A stretch of DNA of 64,000 nt, from contig OY978526.1 in assembly GCA_963854835.1 (NCBI GenBank), positions 32,576,501 to 32,640,500 of the forward strand, given 5' to 3'. This document shows positions 11,601-23,809 of the stretch, piece by piece. The DNA comes from Megamerina dolium. Taxonomy: Eukaryota > Arthropoda > Insecta > Diptera > Megamerinidae. Every line of letters begins with the position of its first letter. Position 1 is the stretch's first letter. Under the pieces are notes generated by a model. It had not been told where the DNA came from, searched no databases, and worked only from the letters and a program-made list of their open reading frames with translations. Made by a program: the position numbers and the translations under genes.

Positions 11601-14356
11601 CTAAATGACATAATTGGTTAGTATAAATAGTAAAAAATAGCTTCAAAATTGGCGTGACAGCAGTCAGCAGCCCTTTGTTATGGCGAGTTCTGTCACATCA
11701 TTCCATTCTCGTATATATTTCATAAACATTGTTTTGCTATTTCGATCCTAACAGCCCTAAGAGTTAAAATATGGTAACTAAAATTGTTACCTTAATTTTG
11801 TAACAATTTTGTATCTGATATTTGCAACTGGTATTCTGGCAATTAAGTAAATCGTAGTTAAATCGTAATTAAATAACAATGTTACATACATTGTGTTTAT
11901 ATCATCATAAACCTAAAAGTGTGCTGCAATTTTATATATCACTTAACACTACTACTGATACTAAGCTGATACGCTGCTGTAACATTGTAAATTGTTACTC
12001 CACAGAACGTGATTACGCGATGCCATCGCGCACAACCTGCAGTGTTGATTTCTGTGATACTTATGTTGCGTAATATTTATGCGCAAAATGGCTGCTAAAA
12101 CGCTCGGCGTGTTGCCAGAAACTCGCACAGAACACAAAAATGCAACACTGACATCTCGAACCCAGCCACATTTTTATTAGCAGGTAACAATTCAAAATAC
12201 CGATTTGCTATAAACGTTACCACGCTATAATAGGCCGGAAAAAGTGAATTATAGCATATGATAGCCCTAAACGCTTTTGATATCTTGATTTGGTATTTTC
12301 AATCTTAATTATTCGTTTTTCTTTACAAATACAGCGTTCGGTGTGAATTCTACATGAATTTTATTGGTTTAAAAATACATTATGGGTATTCATCTAAACT
12401 CATAAATGCCTCTGAAACATCGTGAATTGATAAGCTCGGAAACAAAGTGTCAAATTTTATAGAAATTTTGACAAATTCATACTCTGATGAATTTATGATT
12501 TTATACGACTACTCATAGTGTTTTAGGTACTATGCACATAATTCCATTGTATGTGTAGTGGATTTTTCGTATAAAATTTTTTCCCCTTTTGAAGGATAAA
12601 ACCCATGATTTTTTGTTAACAGTTCCACAACCAAATTAACAACACGGATTTGGGGCCTATTGCTTAATGTTCCCTCCATGCGATATCCTTAAACGATGTT
12701 GGGTTCAACACTTTTCAATTGTTCACTTATAATTCGGCGAAGGAAAAATTAAATTTGGGCTGTAAGTAAAGTAAATCCAAAATTTTACCAGTTTCACGTT
12801 TTACACATCAATACGAATCGACAAATTTATGAGACGTCTATTCCTTTTTACAATATAATTTAACATTTATAGGCTCAATATGCAAAACAGGAAGATTTAT
12901 GTTGGCAGTATTCATAATTAAAATGTAAATTAAAACTCAATTGAAAACATGAATTTTTATTTACTTAGTGCCTGTTTACATTAGATTTCCCATGAACGGT
13001 ATATCCATGAACGCTCTGTTCACATTAGTGCAATTGCGCCGGTTTTATTTCAACTAAAATGCTACAGTGGAATAGGAATTTTGGAATAAAGTAGGGCTGT
13101 GCATTTAATCGTTTGTTCAGAAATATTGATTAATCAAAGTATTCAATTAATCAAATATGAAATTAATCGAATTATCATGATTTTGATTATTCAAAATAGA
13201 AATTATTCTAAAAAAATTTTCAAAATATTGATAATATTTCAAATATTTCATAAATAAAGAAAAATAAAAATGAAAATTATTGCGATTAATCAAAATTCTG
13301 ATTAATCGAATAATTTCAATTTTGATAAATCATAATTTTGATCAAGCGAATTAATTTGTCGAATAATTTGATTAATCAGGCTTTTTGAACAAACAATTAA
13401 TCGCACAACCCTAATATAAAACGCTTCTTATTGATGTTATCGCTTCAACGTCTAAAAATTTGTGAGCATAGTCGGCATAATCGGAACACTTTGGACATAG
13501 AACATAGGTCGTTTTTTAATTTTTAATTTTAATTTTTAATTTTGGATTGGATTTTCGGCGCAAAACTTCCATCACTTTCTTACTGCCTACTTTTCTACCT
13601 ATCTCGCTCGCACAGTTGCGTCTGGGCAGGCCAATGTGAACAGGCACTTACATACATTCAATGACAAAAATTTAGAGTATGTTCTTTTCTATTCTGGCAT
13701 ATTCATTTTAATAGAGTTTTTGTGAAACGTGAAACGAATTAAAAAAAAGTGTTGCCATCGCACCGAAAAAGCCAAGGCTATTTTTTTTTTATTTTTTTAT
13801 TTCTGACACCGATTTAAAACAGTTGATATCCGTTTGACGGTGTTAAATTTTATCGTGTCGAAATGTCATTGAAATAAAATAGTGCTGCCAAGTCTTAACA
13901 TTATTATCATAGGTCGGAATTGTTTATTATTGTATTTTCTTATTTGTTTCTTTTTTACCTAGCTACAATCGCGTACATACAGTAAATTATATAATATTAA
14001 TATCGTTTATATACGAACACACACAGTAGAACATAATGTTTATAAGATAAGAAATTATTTATAAAAAAGTATTGAGAAAAAAAAACAACTTTTACATGTT
14101 CGCAGGTTCACGATCCGGTTCGTATGGTAGTGCAAGTAATGCGTCCGCTACGTCAGTACGTTCAACACGTAACAATTCTGTTGCACCGGGCAATATTAAC
14201 AACGGAAGCCACCATGAAAGAAAGAGCTCAACCTACCTCCGTGATCATTACCATCAGCAGCAGCAACAACAACAGCAGCAGCCATTGATCACGAACATCA
14301 CTTCGAATCCGACTGCTGAAAATGTCACAGTAGAAATAATCGAACCAGCAAAATAA
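5594..14356 (+). CDS. Single-pass membrane protein with two EB-like cysteine modules (six exons)
   Basis: Exons read by splice consensus and phase: 5594-6374, 6726-6878, 8314-8454, 8524-8638, 8904-9091 and 14106-14356. They sum to 1629 nt, or 542 residues. Residues 1-218 are hydrophilic and N/Q-rich. At Met219 (6248) a signal-peptide-like hydrophobic stretch begins (MLFYLICTAIVLLP), followed by an acidic linker. Exons 2 and 3 each encode one module with the pattern C-x5-C-x6/8-C-x4/6-C-x-C-x11/14-C and phase-1 borders. Exon 4 has a transmembrane helix (IGVLIGMALMFIIICVVLRL). Exons 5 and 6 give a basic, Ser-rich cytoplasmic tail with nine glutamines. The inferred topology is type I, with the modules outside the cell. 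Which methionine starts translation is uncertain: 5594 is the longest frame, while 6248 would put the signal peptide at the N-terminus. The ligand and function are unknown and I do not recognise a named orthologue. Confidence 0.8.
6879..8313. other. Intron 2 of the EB-module gene
   Basis: 1.4-kb AT-rich intron with donor GTAAGT and acceptor TTTACAG. It contains short ORFs of low-complexity composition but no recognised element. Confidence 0.6.
9426..9960 (-). pseudogene. Mariner-like transposase remnant
   Basis: The minus strand at 9426-9716 encodes the C-terminal part of a mariner transposase, with the family block PPYSPELVPSDYHLFRSLQNSL and a tail resembling FYTDGIMKLPKKWQ. Upstream minus-strand sequence, in another frame, continues the similarity (THTIMVEGRQTF, then SSDLYCSQLDRLNEVFKEKR), with stops and a frame change between. 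The copy is dead. It lies in the fifth intron of the EB-module gene, antisense to it. Confidence 0.75.
10135..10361 (+). CDS. Alternative terminal exon of the EB-module gene
   Basis: An acceptor (AAACTAG, AG at 10133-10134) is followed by a frame beginning GRINRSKSNTRSS and ending CGNTNTGY at a TAA (10359-10361). It joins the phase-1 donor at 9091 in frame. With exons 1-5 it gives 1605 nt (534 residues), a whole number of codons. Base composition is clearly more coding-like (C-rich third positions) than in the surrounding intron. The encoded tail is Ser/Thr/Pro-rich and lacks the polyglutamine of the distal last exon at 14106-14356. Predicted from sequence only; transcript evidence would be needed to prove its use. 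Confidence 0.6.
10552..10910 (+). mobile_element. tRNA-derived SINE, full length
   Basis: The head has a clear A box (TAGCTCAGTGG, 10561-10571) and B box (GGTTCAATCCC, about 10605-10615). A unique body and an ATTTATTTATTT tail follow. A perfect 14-bp target-site duplication, TAAACAAAAAACAG, flanks it at 10538-10551 and 10911-10924. This is the cleanest copy in the window. The tRNA head most resembles a Lys- or Arg-type tRNA by eye, which is not firm. Confidence 0.92.
10925..12964. other. Intronic DNA, no recognised gene
   Basis: AT-rich interior of the long fifth intron of the EB-module gene. A 64-codon frame at 11879-12073 has no family resemblance. The stretch around 11640-12240 is richer in G+C and may be an eroded repeat, but no terminal structure was found. 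Confidence 0.4.
12968..13647. mobile_element. Hb-A MITE copy 1 (Harbinger-type, TTA target duplication)
   Basis: 680-bp element with inverted ends GTGCCTGTTTACATT (left) and AATGTGAACAGGCAC (right), flanked by TTA at 12965-12967 and 13648-13650. It is non-coding. The interior is a dense array of ATTAATC/GATTAAT and CGAATAAT motifs, enclosed by moderately GC-rich arms that include a conserved CTATCTCGCTCGCACAGTTG segment. Three other copies are in the window. Confidence 0.9.
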
Positions 14357-16105
14357 AAACGGAGGGAAAATAAAAAAAATAGAACAAACAAACAAAAAAA
14401 AAACAAAAAACAATCGCAACAAATTTTATTAATTAATTAAATGCCCATTTACAAGGAATTATGCTTTAATATTACAATGCTAATAATCAAATACATACAC
14501 GGAAAGCTAGATCCGCGATAAATAATATACCTACCTACACAGCTACAAATTAATATACCTATTATTTGAAATATGTATGTTTACGTACTAACACACATAC
14601 ATACATACATATATAGTATAAACAATTTCAATCAAAAGCATATACATACATATGTATAAGTACGTATATGTCGAAATAATTTGATTATAACAAAAACAAC
14701 AACAGAAATACTGCGTCACATAAAATATGCTATTTTATTAAAGGTTATAACGAAAGAAAAACTACAAAAAAAAAAATCAAACAAAAAAAAAAAATAAAAT
14801 ATAATTAAAAAAAAAACTTGCATAACAAATTCATTTTCTGTACCTTAACAATTTTGAGTAAAAACAAAAATATTTCAAAGCAAGGCTTTTATTGTGCAAC
14901 TCTTTTCTTCCAAATATTTTTACAAACAGTAGTACCTTACGTACAAGTAGGTACATACTAATATACATACTTACACTTATCAAAATGCACCCAGTATACT
15001 ACACTGTATACACGTTAGCGCACTAATTAATTTATTATACTTAATATAAACAATGAGATGCATAGCAAAAACAAACAACAACAACAACAACAACAACTAG
15101 AATAAAATAATCTAAATGAATAAAAAACTACACCTAATAAGCGATTTTAAGATTACAATTACATAAATTATCGTACAATAGTTGTATATAGTATATAAGC
15201 GTGAAAATATAAACAAGAAAAGCTGATAGAATATACCTACTATAAATAACAACGTTAACGTAATACCAATCTCGTAATCTCGTAATACACATACCCATCA
15301 AACTACATAAGTATATACTTGCGGTCGCCAAAGTCACACACTACGATAGAAAAAATAAAAATAAAAAGAATACAATAAATTCATTCGTACACAAACGAAG
15401 CAACGAAATAAGAGAAGCAACTTTAAATATTTACGAGTATATATTTTTTTTCTTTGCGTCCACTAACATAATATCGTTAAGGGGTATTATGAATACAATC
15501 GTATATACAACAACAACAAACATACAAACATAGATATGCATTTTCACACTTTCTTTAAGAAAAATATGATTCGAAATGCAAAATCTACTCAGTTCACACT
15601 TGGCATTTATTAGCCGTAATTTTATCTCAGCAAAGTACATCTTTTGCAAAAAAAAAAAAAATGTGACGTTTACTAAACGCCAAGCCTGAACTAGTATCAG
15701 AGTGCGTGCACACGATGCAATTATTCAGGCAGCATATTGCTGACATAACTAGTAAGTTTTCAGTGAGAATAGATTAAATAGCATGAAAAATTGCACCGTG
15801 TACATGCAAGCCTCAAAGTAAATACAATAAGTTATTAAAGAATAATATATTATCTTAATATTAATCGTAAATATTGCAAATTAATCTTCAAAGTATAATT
15901 GCGTCAACTTTATCGATTCTTACATCACTTATCTAACCAATTAACATTTTTAAAAGCATATTTAAAATAACAAAAAAAAAAAAATACACGTAAAACAAAA
16001 AACAAACGAATACAACTTCGGGACCATATTTTCTAATCAAAATATGCGTTTCAAATGATCTGCTTAGTACTTCTTTAGGTTCCCTTCTTTCTTAATTTTT
16101 TCGTA
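14357..16105. other. 3' UTR and downstream flank of the EB-module gene
   Basis: Extremely A-rich sequence after the TAA at 14354-14356, with several AATAAA-type signals (for example near 14370, 14793 and 15354) and CAA-repeat runs near 15077-15099 and 15506-15517. It is consistent with a long 3' UTR, but the cleavage site cannot be fixed from sequence. No other gene was seen. Confidence 0.45.
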
Positions 16106-17063
16106 GTAGGTACCTCATGGTGCCCTTGAACGAAATTAAATAAAAAGATCTTTCACCAGGAATTTTCTTTCAGATTCGTCAAATATATTGCCAAAAATGA
16201 AAATCCTGTATCTAGGACTTTTTGAGAAAATTTAACCTTTAATTTCAGAATGAATTCGAATAAAAGGTTCAATAACTAAATAAAACACAGGAATAAAATT
16301 TTTTTATTCACAAATATACATACAGTGTAATATTATGTAGAAATTATATGAATGTGACATTTCGAATATATTTAAGTGTAAACCATTGTAGTGGATGGCA
16401 AGTCGAAGAAGTTGTAATCTGGATGATTAGGAGGTACTTTATTCATTTCCCAAAAAGACTTTAAGAAATCAAAATGTATCGATTCCATAGTCTACTCGCT
16501 AAAAAAATATATTCACAAAATTGTTCTACAAGAAAAAATACTGCATGAATTTTAGGCGTTATAATAACACAAGTTGTGATCTAAATAGAAAAAATATGTC
16601 CAAAGTCAAACTTTAAAGGAAAACTTGCTCATATTGTGGTATTTCCAAATTGTTTGATCTACACAATCATCACTATATCATCAGTTTTGAAAAGTGATGG
16701 TTGAATACAGTTGAATACCATGTTTTTCGACAGTTCCTGAAGCACGCCAATTCTCATAGTTCTGTATTATATATGCAGCAGATCTGAAGCTCATTTTTGT
16801 GTGCATTGAACCAAATACATGGATAAGCACTATTATGCGACATAATTCCCACTAATATTTTAGCAAGCTTCAAACGAGTCATTAACAAATTGACAAACAT
16901 TAACAAATCTGCAGATTTGAGTTTAAAAAATCAATTTGCTCGAAAAGCCGTAGTTACAGGATTTTCAATTTTTGTTTTATGTGATCTGGAAGCAATATAT
17001 TTTAAGAATCTGAAAGCGAATTCCCTTCTTTTTTAATTTCATTCCAGGGCACCATGACCTACA
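16106..17063. mobile_element. Long-TIR non-coding DNA element, unclassified
   Basis: The left arm starts near GGTACCTCATGGTGCCCTTG. The right arm is its imperfect reverse complement (read on the minus strand: GTAGGTCATGGTGCCCTGGA). Both continue through matching blocks (GAAATTAAA, TTTCAGATTC, AAATATATTGC, GAAAATCCTGTA), giving inverted repeats of roughly 100-130 bp around about 700 bp of unique AT-rich DNA. No transposase frame is visible and no target-site duplication could be assigned, so the boundaries are approximate. Confidence 0.6.
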
Positions 17064-20000
17064 AGGTAATTATTATTCATTGGTTGTCCTTTTCAATTTA
17101 AATATAACTCAAGACGATTTCAGTTACAATGTGTATTATTTTGCATACAAATATGAATAAAGTTACGAGTTAGCTACATGCTAAGGCATATGCATATGAA
17201 TTAATGTGATCCCTAATAAACTCACTTTTGCATTTTTTCATTTAGGTGCAAATCAAATGTTTTTCTTTACTTACGAGTAAAATACGAATGAAATTCATCG
17301 TTCAATTCTTAATCCAATACACTCGTGCGATTGACATTCAATTTAACATCCGGAATTTTACCGTATTCCGTACGTACCGTATTTACATGAGTTTTCAATG
17401 CGTACAATTCGGTCATATTCAACAAAAAAATGTTCATCAGCAATTGATCGAAAGACACTCAAATTTTGTTGATTACTTAATTCAACTAATAGTAGTCAAC
17501 AGAGTGAATTGATTGATTGATTAACGATAAAAATACAATGCCGCCCAGCTTATGCTAGCAACTGATGTATGTATATTGAAAAAATATATGTCAATACATG
17601 TATCGTATATATGTATATTAAATATATATGCATATCTACTTGTTTTCCACTCTTAATAACTTCTTTTTTTGTAAATACGTAAAATTTACATACTTTAACA
17701 CCTAGCGAAATAATTATATGTGAATACCTTCAACTTGAGTTTTCAAACAAAACAAAATAATTTCATTCATGATTTTAAAAAAATTTTAACTATTAAGCTA
17801 AAATATACATATTCACATAACCCCCTTTTTGCGTCACACGAAACGAACACTGTGCAAAAAATACAGTTGAAAGGAGTAGAATATAAAAAAATAGACGAAT
17901 TCAGTTTATCTAAAGTGCAGTGAAATTAGTAGAGTTTAATTAAAAGTGTCATAATTTTAGCCAACTTTTCTTTTATTCCATTCTTCTACACCAGGAATGA
18001 AAGTATGTTCTACAAATCCACGATTGAGTTTAGATTTGAAGTGTCAATAGGCCCATCCAACAAAAGATTTAGATTTAGATTTTAGATTTAAAAACGTTTC
18101 TATATCCAATACTCAATAATTCAATATATGCCTCTCTACAAGTTTGTGTGATATAACGCCAAACGGTAGCAGGATCCAGCCCAAATCATTAAAGATCCTC
18201 TGTTCAAGTTTTGTGGGTAACAAGATAGGCGAGTTTCATGCTGGCTGTCTTATGTCGTGGTAGAAGCTTAGCTTTAGGGCATCTTTGTTCAAATTTTAAG
18301 TGTGATGTTCCATTTAGAAATTGGCGTATTTTGCTCTTGATAAAAGTAAAACCTAATTTGAGCTTGATTTCAACAGGACTTGTAGGTTTTCCCAAGCAAG
18401 ATGCCGAATTCTGATCTTATTTCTTTCATTTACAATCGGGTTCCGTCGAATTCGAATGAGATACTATTTCTATGACCGTTGACTTAGCAGCAAATTACAC
18501 AGGACGCCCAGCCAAAAACCTAATTCGAGTACGCAAAATCCAGTGGTTTTTACCGTTTTTCTATGGATAAAAGTGAATTTTTCCAAATTCCTCGAAATTT
18601 ACCAGGTCGAACGATTTCAATGTCTGTCAAAAACAAAATAAATGACGTAGCTTTTTCAAAATTTGACGATAATCTATAAAGAGATGAAAGTTGACAGGAG
18701 CAGTGTTGTTTTTAAAGTTACTACTTGACGAATTTTAAAGCTAGCTCAAAGTTATTATGCATAATTATTTCTTGATATTTTTCGTTTCCATGTGTCGTGG
18801 TAATCTGGAAATCAAATAATTCGTGTACAAAATTTTTAACGGAATAAAATTTTGCGCTATAAAGTACAAACTTATGTACGTACATATAATTATTTAACTA
18901 AGTGTATACATCTCTCAGGGTTGATTTTAGGAATCTACTTATAATATTAGGTGTGATTTGTCTTCTACAAGCATAGTTTTATACGAAGATGCATAGTATA
19001 CGGGCGAGAAGACGATGGGACAGCTTAAAGCATAAGTTATCCGAAACATAAGCTTAGAAACCAAATTGATATAGGTTTTGGTTATGTTCTAAATTTTTGT
19101 GCCCATCTGAAATTCTTTTTCTTGTGTGCGACATAATCTCTGCGAAAGTTTAGGGTCAAGACAAGCAAATATCTTTAGTCAAATTCACATTTAACATGCA
19201 CGCCAAGCAGTTGGTGTACGCTGAAATATAATAGTGGCATACATATTTACTTATGTAGAAAAGTGATAATTTTTATAGGGATTTTTCACTAAAAGTGAAA
19301 GTATGTTGATCATTTATATTATTGATTTAAAAATAAAACTATTATTGTATTTTATTACAATTAATAACAAGAAAAGGCTATGAGTTGTTGACAAAATTTT
19401 TATTTTTGGAATAAGACGATACCTTTTGTACGTATATTGTTTGATTTTTTTTTTCTTTCTTTTAATATTGTTAGTTAAACTCACCAGCAGTCGTCGAAAA
19501 GTACGCGAAACTGTGATAATCTTTTTGTTGCAAGCACTCACACTATTTCTTCCATATCCATCACATCCTATATGCTTACAAAATGAAAAAAAAAATACAT
19601 TATTTCAGACCATTTCTAACAAGAAATTAATATAAACGTAGTGTAAAAATGCATACAAATGAAATAATTCAGTAATTGACTCCAATATCTTATACTAGCG
19701 ACGAAATATGTAAAAAGGATTACCTTGAATTTATTATAATTTCCATTGAAAATGACACCGAATAATTATGATTTGTATAACGATTCTAATTTTGAAGTTT
19801 GGGGAAGAATTTCAAAATTACATTCGTTTTAACCACAATTTGTAATAGTCATGCACTCACAAGATTTTTTAGTACATGCATTGTTTTGAATTTAATCAAA
19901 AAACAATCTAATAACAACTAACTTAAGTAAACAAAAAATATGTAATTTTGAAATCCATCACATTCATATACATATATGTATGTACGAGTAGTAAGAAGTG

Positions 20001-20659
20001 TATATGTAATTGCATAAAAATATGTACACATGTATATACGCAGTTACATGTCAATCTTAAAATCATATTTGAACTCATTTTATTCATACGACGCAATGAG
20101 AGAAAGAACCGTCGTTTTAGGTACATTTCTCTTAAAAAACTCCATTGAAAAGCAAGCTAAATGCTGTTGAACTTCAGATAATTCACTTTTATTCCTCCTT
20201 ATGTATGAAATAATTTCAAATGCGTTTTTTAGCTCAAATCTGTCATCGTTTTTAAGCAGCGTAAAATGCAATGGTTGTTTTTTTTTCCACTTGCATTTCA
20301 TGCAAAAATATGCCGTCTATGCAGAAATACAATATGTATGTATATTTAATAAGTAATGTTTACAATTCGATAATATCGATAACAAAGGAATATAATATTT
20401 CTAAAAACATGTATTTACTTTATTTACGCATCTAAGTACCAATTAAATTCGCGAAATTAAAATCATTAATATGTTTAACACTAATTTACTCTAGAAGCAA
20501 ACTACATACATGCATATATTACTCAAATACTAAATTATTAACAGATAACATAAACAATTTCCTCCCTGCACGTTAATCAAGCTACTGTTTGGCACTTGAT
20601 TGCATCAAGTGTGACAAAAATTGCGCATATGCGCTATATAGCTATACATAGATATTTAC
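17064..20659. other. Intergenic, no gene recognised
   Basis: AT-rich DNA with scattered short frames of no recognisable content. The G+C is slightly higher around 18170-18620, which might be an eroded repeat, but no motif supports a class. Confidence 0.45.
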
Positions 20660-20662
20660 TTA

Positions 20663-21314
20663 GTGCCTGTTTACATTAGATTTCCCATGAACGGTGTATC
20701 CATGAACGCTGTGTTCACATTAGTGCAATTGCGCCGGTTTTATTTCAACTAAAATGCTACAGTGGAATAGGAATTTTGGAATAAAGTAGGGCTGTGCAAT
20801 TAATCGTTTGTTCAAAAATATTGATTAATCAAAGTATTCGATTAATCAAATATGAAATTAATCGAATTATCATGATTTTGGTTATATAAAATTGAAATTA
20901 TTCTAAAAAAATTTTAAAAATATTGATAATATTTCAAATATTTCATAAATAAAGAAAAAATAAACATGAAAATGATTGCGATTAATCAAAATTCTGATAA
21001 ATCGAATAATTTCAATTTTAATCAAGCAAATTGATTTGCCGAATAATTTGATTAATCAGACTTTTTGAACAAACAATTAATCGCACAACCCTAATATAGA
21101 ACGCTTCTTATTGATGTTATAGCTTCAACGTCTAAAAATTTGTGAGCATAGTTGTCATAATCGGAACACTTTGGACATAGAACATAGGTCGTTGCGCCGA
21201 TTTTTAATTTTGGATTGGATTTTCGGCGAAAACTTCCATCACTTTCTTACTGCCTACTTTTCTACCTATCTCGCTCGCACAGTTGCGTCTGGGCAGGGCA
21301 ATGTGAACAGGCAC
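20663..21314. mobile_element. Hb-A MITE copy 2
   Basis: 652-bp element very similar to the copy at 12968-13647, with the same inverted ends (GTGCCTGTTTACATT / AATGTGAACAGGCAC) and TTA duplications at 20660-20662 and 21315-21317. It differs by small internal deletions in the ATTAATC-rich core and in the TTTTTAATTTT run. The close match to copy 1 suggests recent common amplification. Confidence 0.9.
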
Positions 21315-21317
21315 TTA

Positions 21318-23763
21318 TAATGCAAATACATACGACATAAAAGGCGAAACAAATAGACGATTTTTCTCCATTTCTTTTCCTCTGAAAATTGCGATGATAT
21401 GGTAATATTCCATGTAAATAAATATAAGGAATTACAAGAAATCATAAATATAATACGAGTACTCGTATAAATATCAATAATTGTTTCAGTTTCTAAATTG
21501 CTCTGTGATATGTCAAATAGTTTACAAACAGCTCCTGTCCATATTAGTACTAATTTTCACGCGAGAACTTTGCAGTGCGAGAAACTTGTCGTTCTCTCCT
21601 CTTGTTTAAGGAATAAAATTTTTTTCCAAGACAATAGGGCCAGATTTTCGAAAAGTATAATGGCACATTTAGCGAATATTCTTCTATACCTTCAATCTCA
21701 ACTCACGAAATCTCTAATTTTCGATTTTCGAAACAGAACTAATTTCCACAGGATCAAATATATTCGATTCTGCATTACGATTGACATTGATTGAATTTTC
21801 GGTAAAAACAATTTGCATTATGGTGATACAAAATTCAAGGTCGAGCATTCCAAAGTTTTGTCTGAAATGTTTTACAACAGTCACATAATAGTAGGTATTC
21901 TATTTATTGACTCTTGATTCAATATTTGAAGTTTCAAATACGAACCTTCCACATACATTTTTATTTGTAAATTGTTGGAAAAGCCGCCTATGTAATATTA
22001 TTTTCAATCTGCATGTGGTGTTTGCTGAGCTAAATAGAATGTGCCCTGTACCAGATTTACGCATCTTAGATGTGTTCTATTCAATAGTATCGTCTTATAA
22101 ATATTGTTATGTATGTACATACAGGCTTAGTTCGAAAACGTACAACATTAATACAAAGAAGCCAGAACAATTTGAAAATGTGTTTTTTAATTAATTTTAA
22201 TCAAATACAAACGAAATAATTTTCTGTCATATTTTTAATGAATTGTGATATTATTATGTTAAAATTAGTTTGTGTGCGCGTTTTTATGGCAAGATTATAT
22301 ATGCTTATCTCAATATTTTGATGTTAATACGTACATATAAAATATCCGTGCGCTTAAATTAACAGAGGGATAGATATTCCGGTTATTTATTAAGCAGTAA
22401 TAAAAATATAAGTGCATTCTCTAATTTAACCATAAATGCATACATACATTGAGTTATATTTGCTACTGGAAAGGGGTAAAATTTAAATAAATTACGAATG
22501 TTCAAGGGTGCAAAACATTTGTATGAAATCGATAGAAAAAAAAACCGTATAAATTTATGCTGCAGCTAAATTTTGTGTTTGTACAGTAAAATTTTACGAG
22601 AAACCTTTTCCTGCCATATTTTATACTAAAAGGAATATTTAACAAGGCCATACGAAGAATGAAAAGTTCTGGAAAAAGGTAAACTTCAAAACGTCACCCG
22701 TTTTAGTGAACTTAATGATTATGTTTTGAAAAAAAATGTTGTCAAATTTATCAAAAATCATCGTGAAATTTTATCGTAGACATACAAATATGTGTCAAAG
22801 TGGTTATTTATGTACTTTTAAAGAATTTGAAGATTTGATCTGTATTTTCAATCACCGTTAGGATTGTATTCAATTATATCCTTTGATAATATTCTGAATA
22901 ATTTGACTTGCTCTAATATACATATTTAAATATTGAATATTTATTCGTAAATATTAAGATAATCGTTTGTATGCTTGCACAAAAAACGCAGCTATTACAT
23001 ATATGTACATATGTGTTTATGAACATTATTATTATACAATATTAAAGAATGCAAAATGGCACTCATATACATACACAAAATAAAAACATGTTGTGTGAAA
23101 TTTTTAATTATAAAATTGGTCAAAATATTCATATTAATAATAACAAAAACGACAAAATGTTTAATTACTTTATTGATCATATTTAGAATATTTTGGAACT
23201 ACTTACATACGCCACACTGATCACAAATCAATCAATTTAATAACAATGAAGTAATTCATGTGTAATGTTTGCATAACAATTTATTGATCATTTAGTTTTA
23301 TCTTAAAATGAACAAATCACATAATTATATCAATTTTTTTTATATAAAACAATGAGAGTACTAATTTTTTTGTTCTGCCACATTCATTCGATCAAGAATG
23401 AATATAGTAGATATATTTAATCAAACACTTGTATGATGCACATAGAAATTATGTATATTTACATACATTTATAGTTATATTTAAAGGCAGAACTCTCTAC
23501 CACAAGCATAGATAATATATGTATTACAATAAAAAACATAGAAAAGAAATCACACAATCGTACGTCATTCAAATCTTACGCTAGGCTATATTTTCATCAC
23601 CTAATTAAATATACATATAAACTCGTACATACGAATATTTGATCACTTTATACATACATACATATATACAAACATATATAAAGCGCAGTTATTTATATCT
23701 TAAGGCAATTTATTAAAATAAATATAATATTCATATAAATTATATAATTCTGTTTGTGTGCGT
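21318..23763. other. Intergenic, downstream of ABCC gene A
   Basis: AT-rich, with frames up to 98 codons (21498-21794) that have no recognisable domain. Nothing else assignable was seen. Confidence 0.45.
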
Positions 23764-23769
23764 TTTATT
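23764..23769 (-). terminator. Poly(A) signal candidate for ABCC gene A
   Basis: TTTATT on the plus strand, that is AATAAA on the minus strand, about 40 nt past the stop codon of the transporter gene. A second one lies at 23709-23714. Confidence 0.5.
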
Positions 23770-23809
23770 TACAATACATACTATATTATTGAGGATGACA
23801 TTGGACGAT

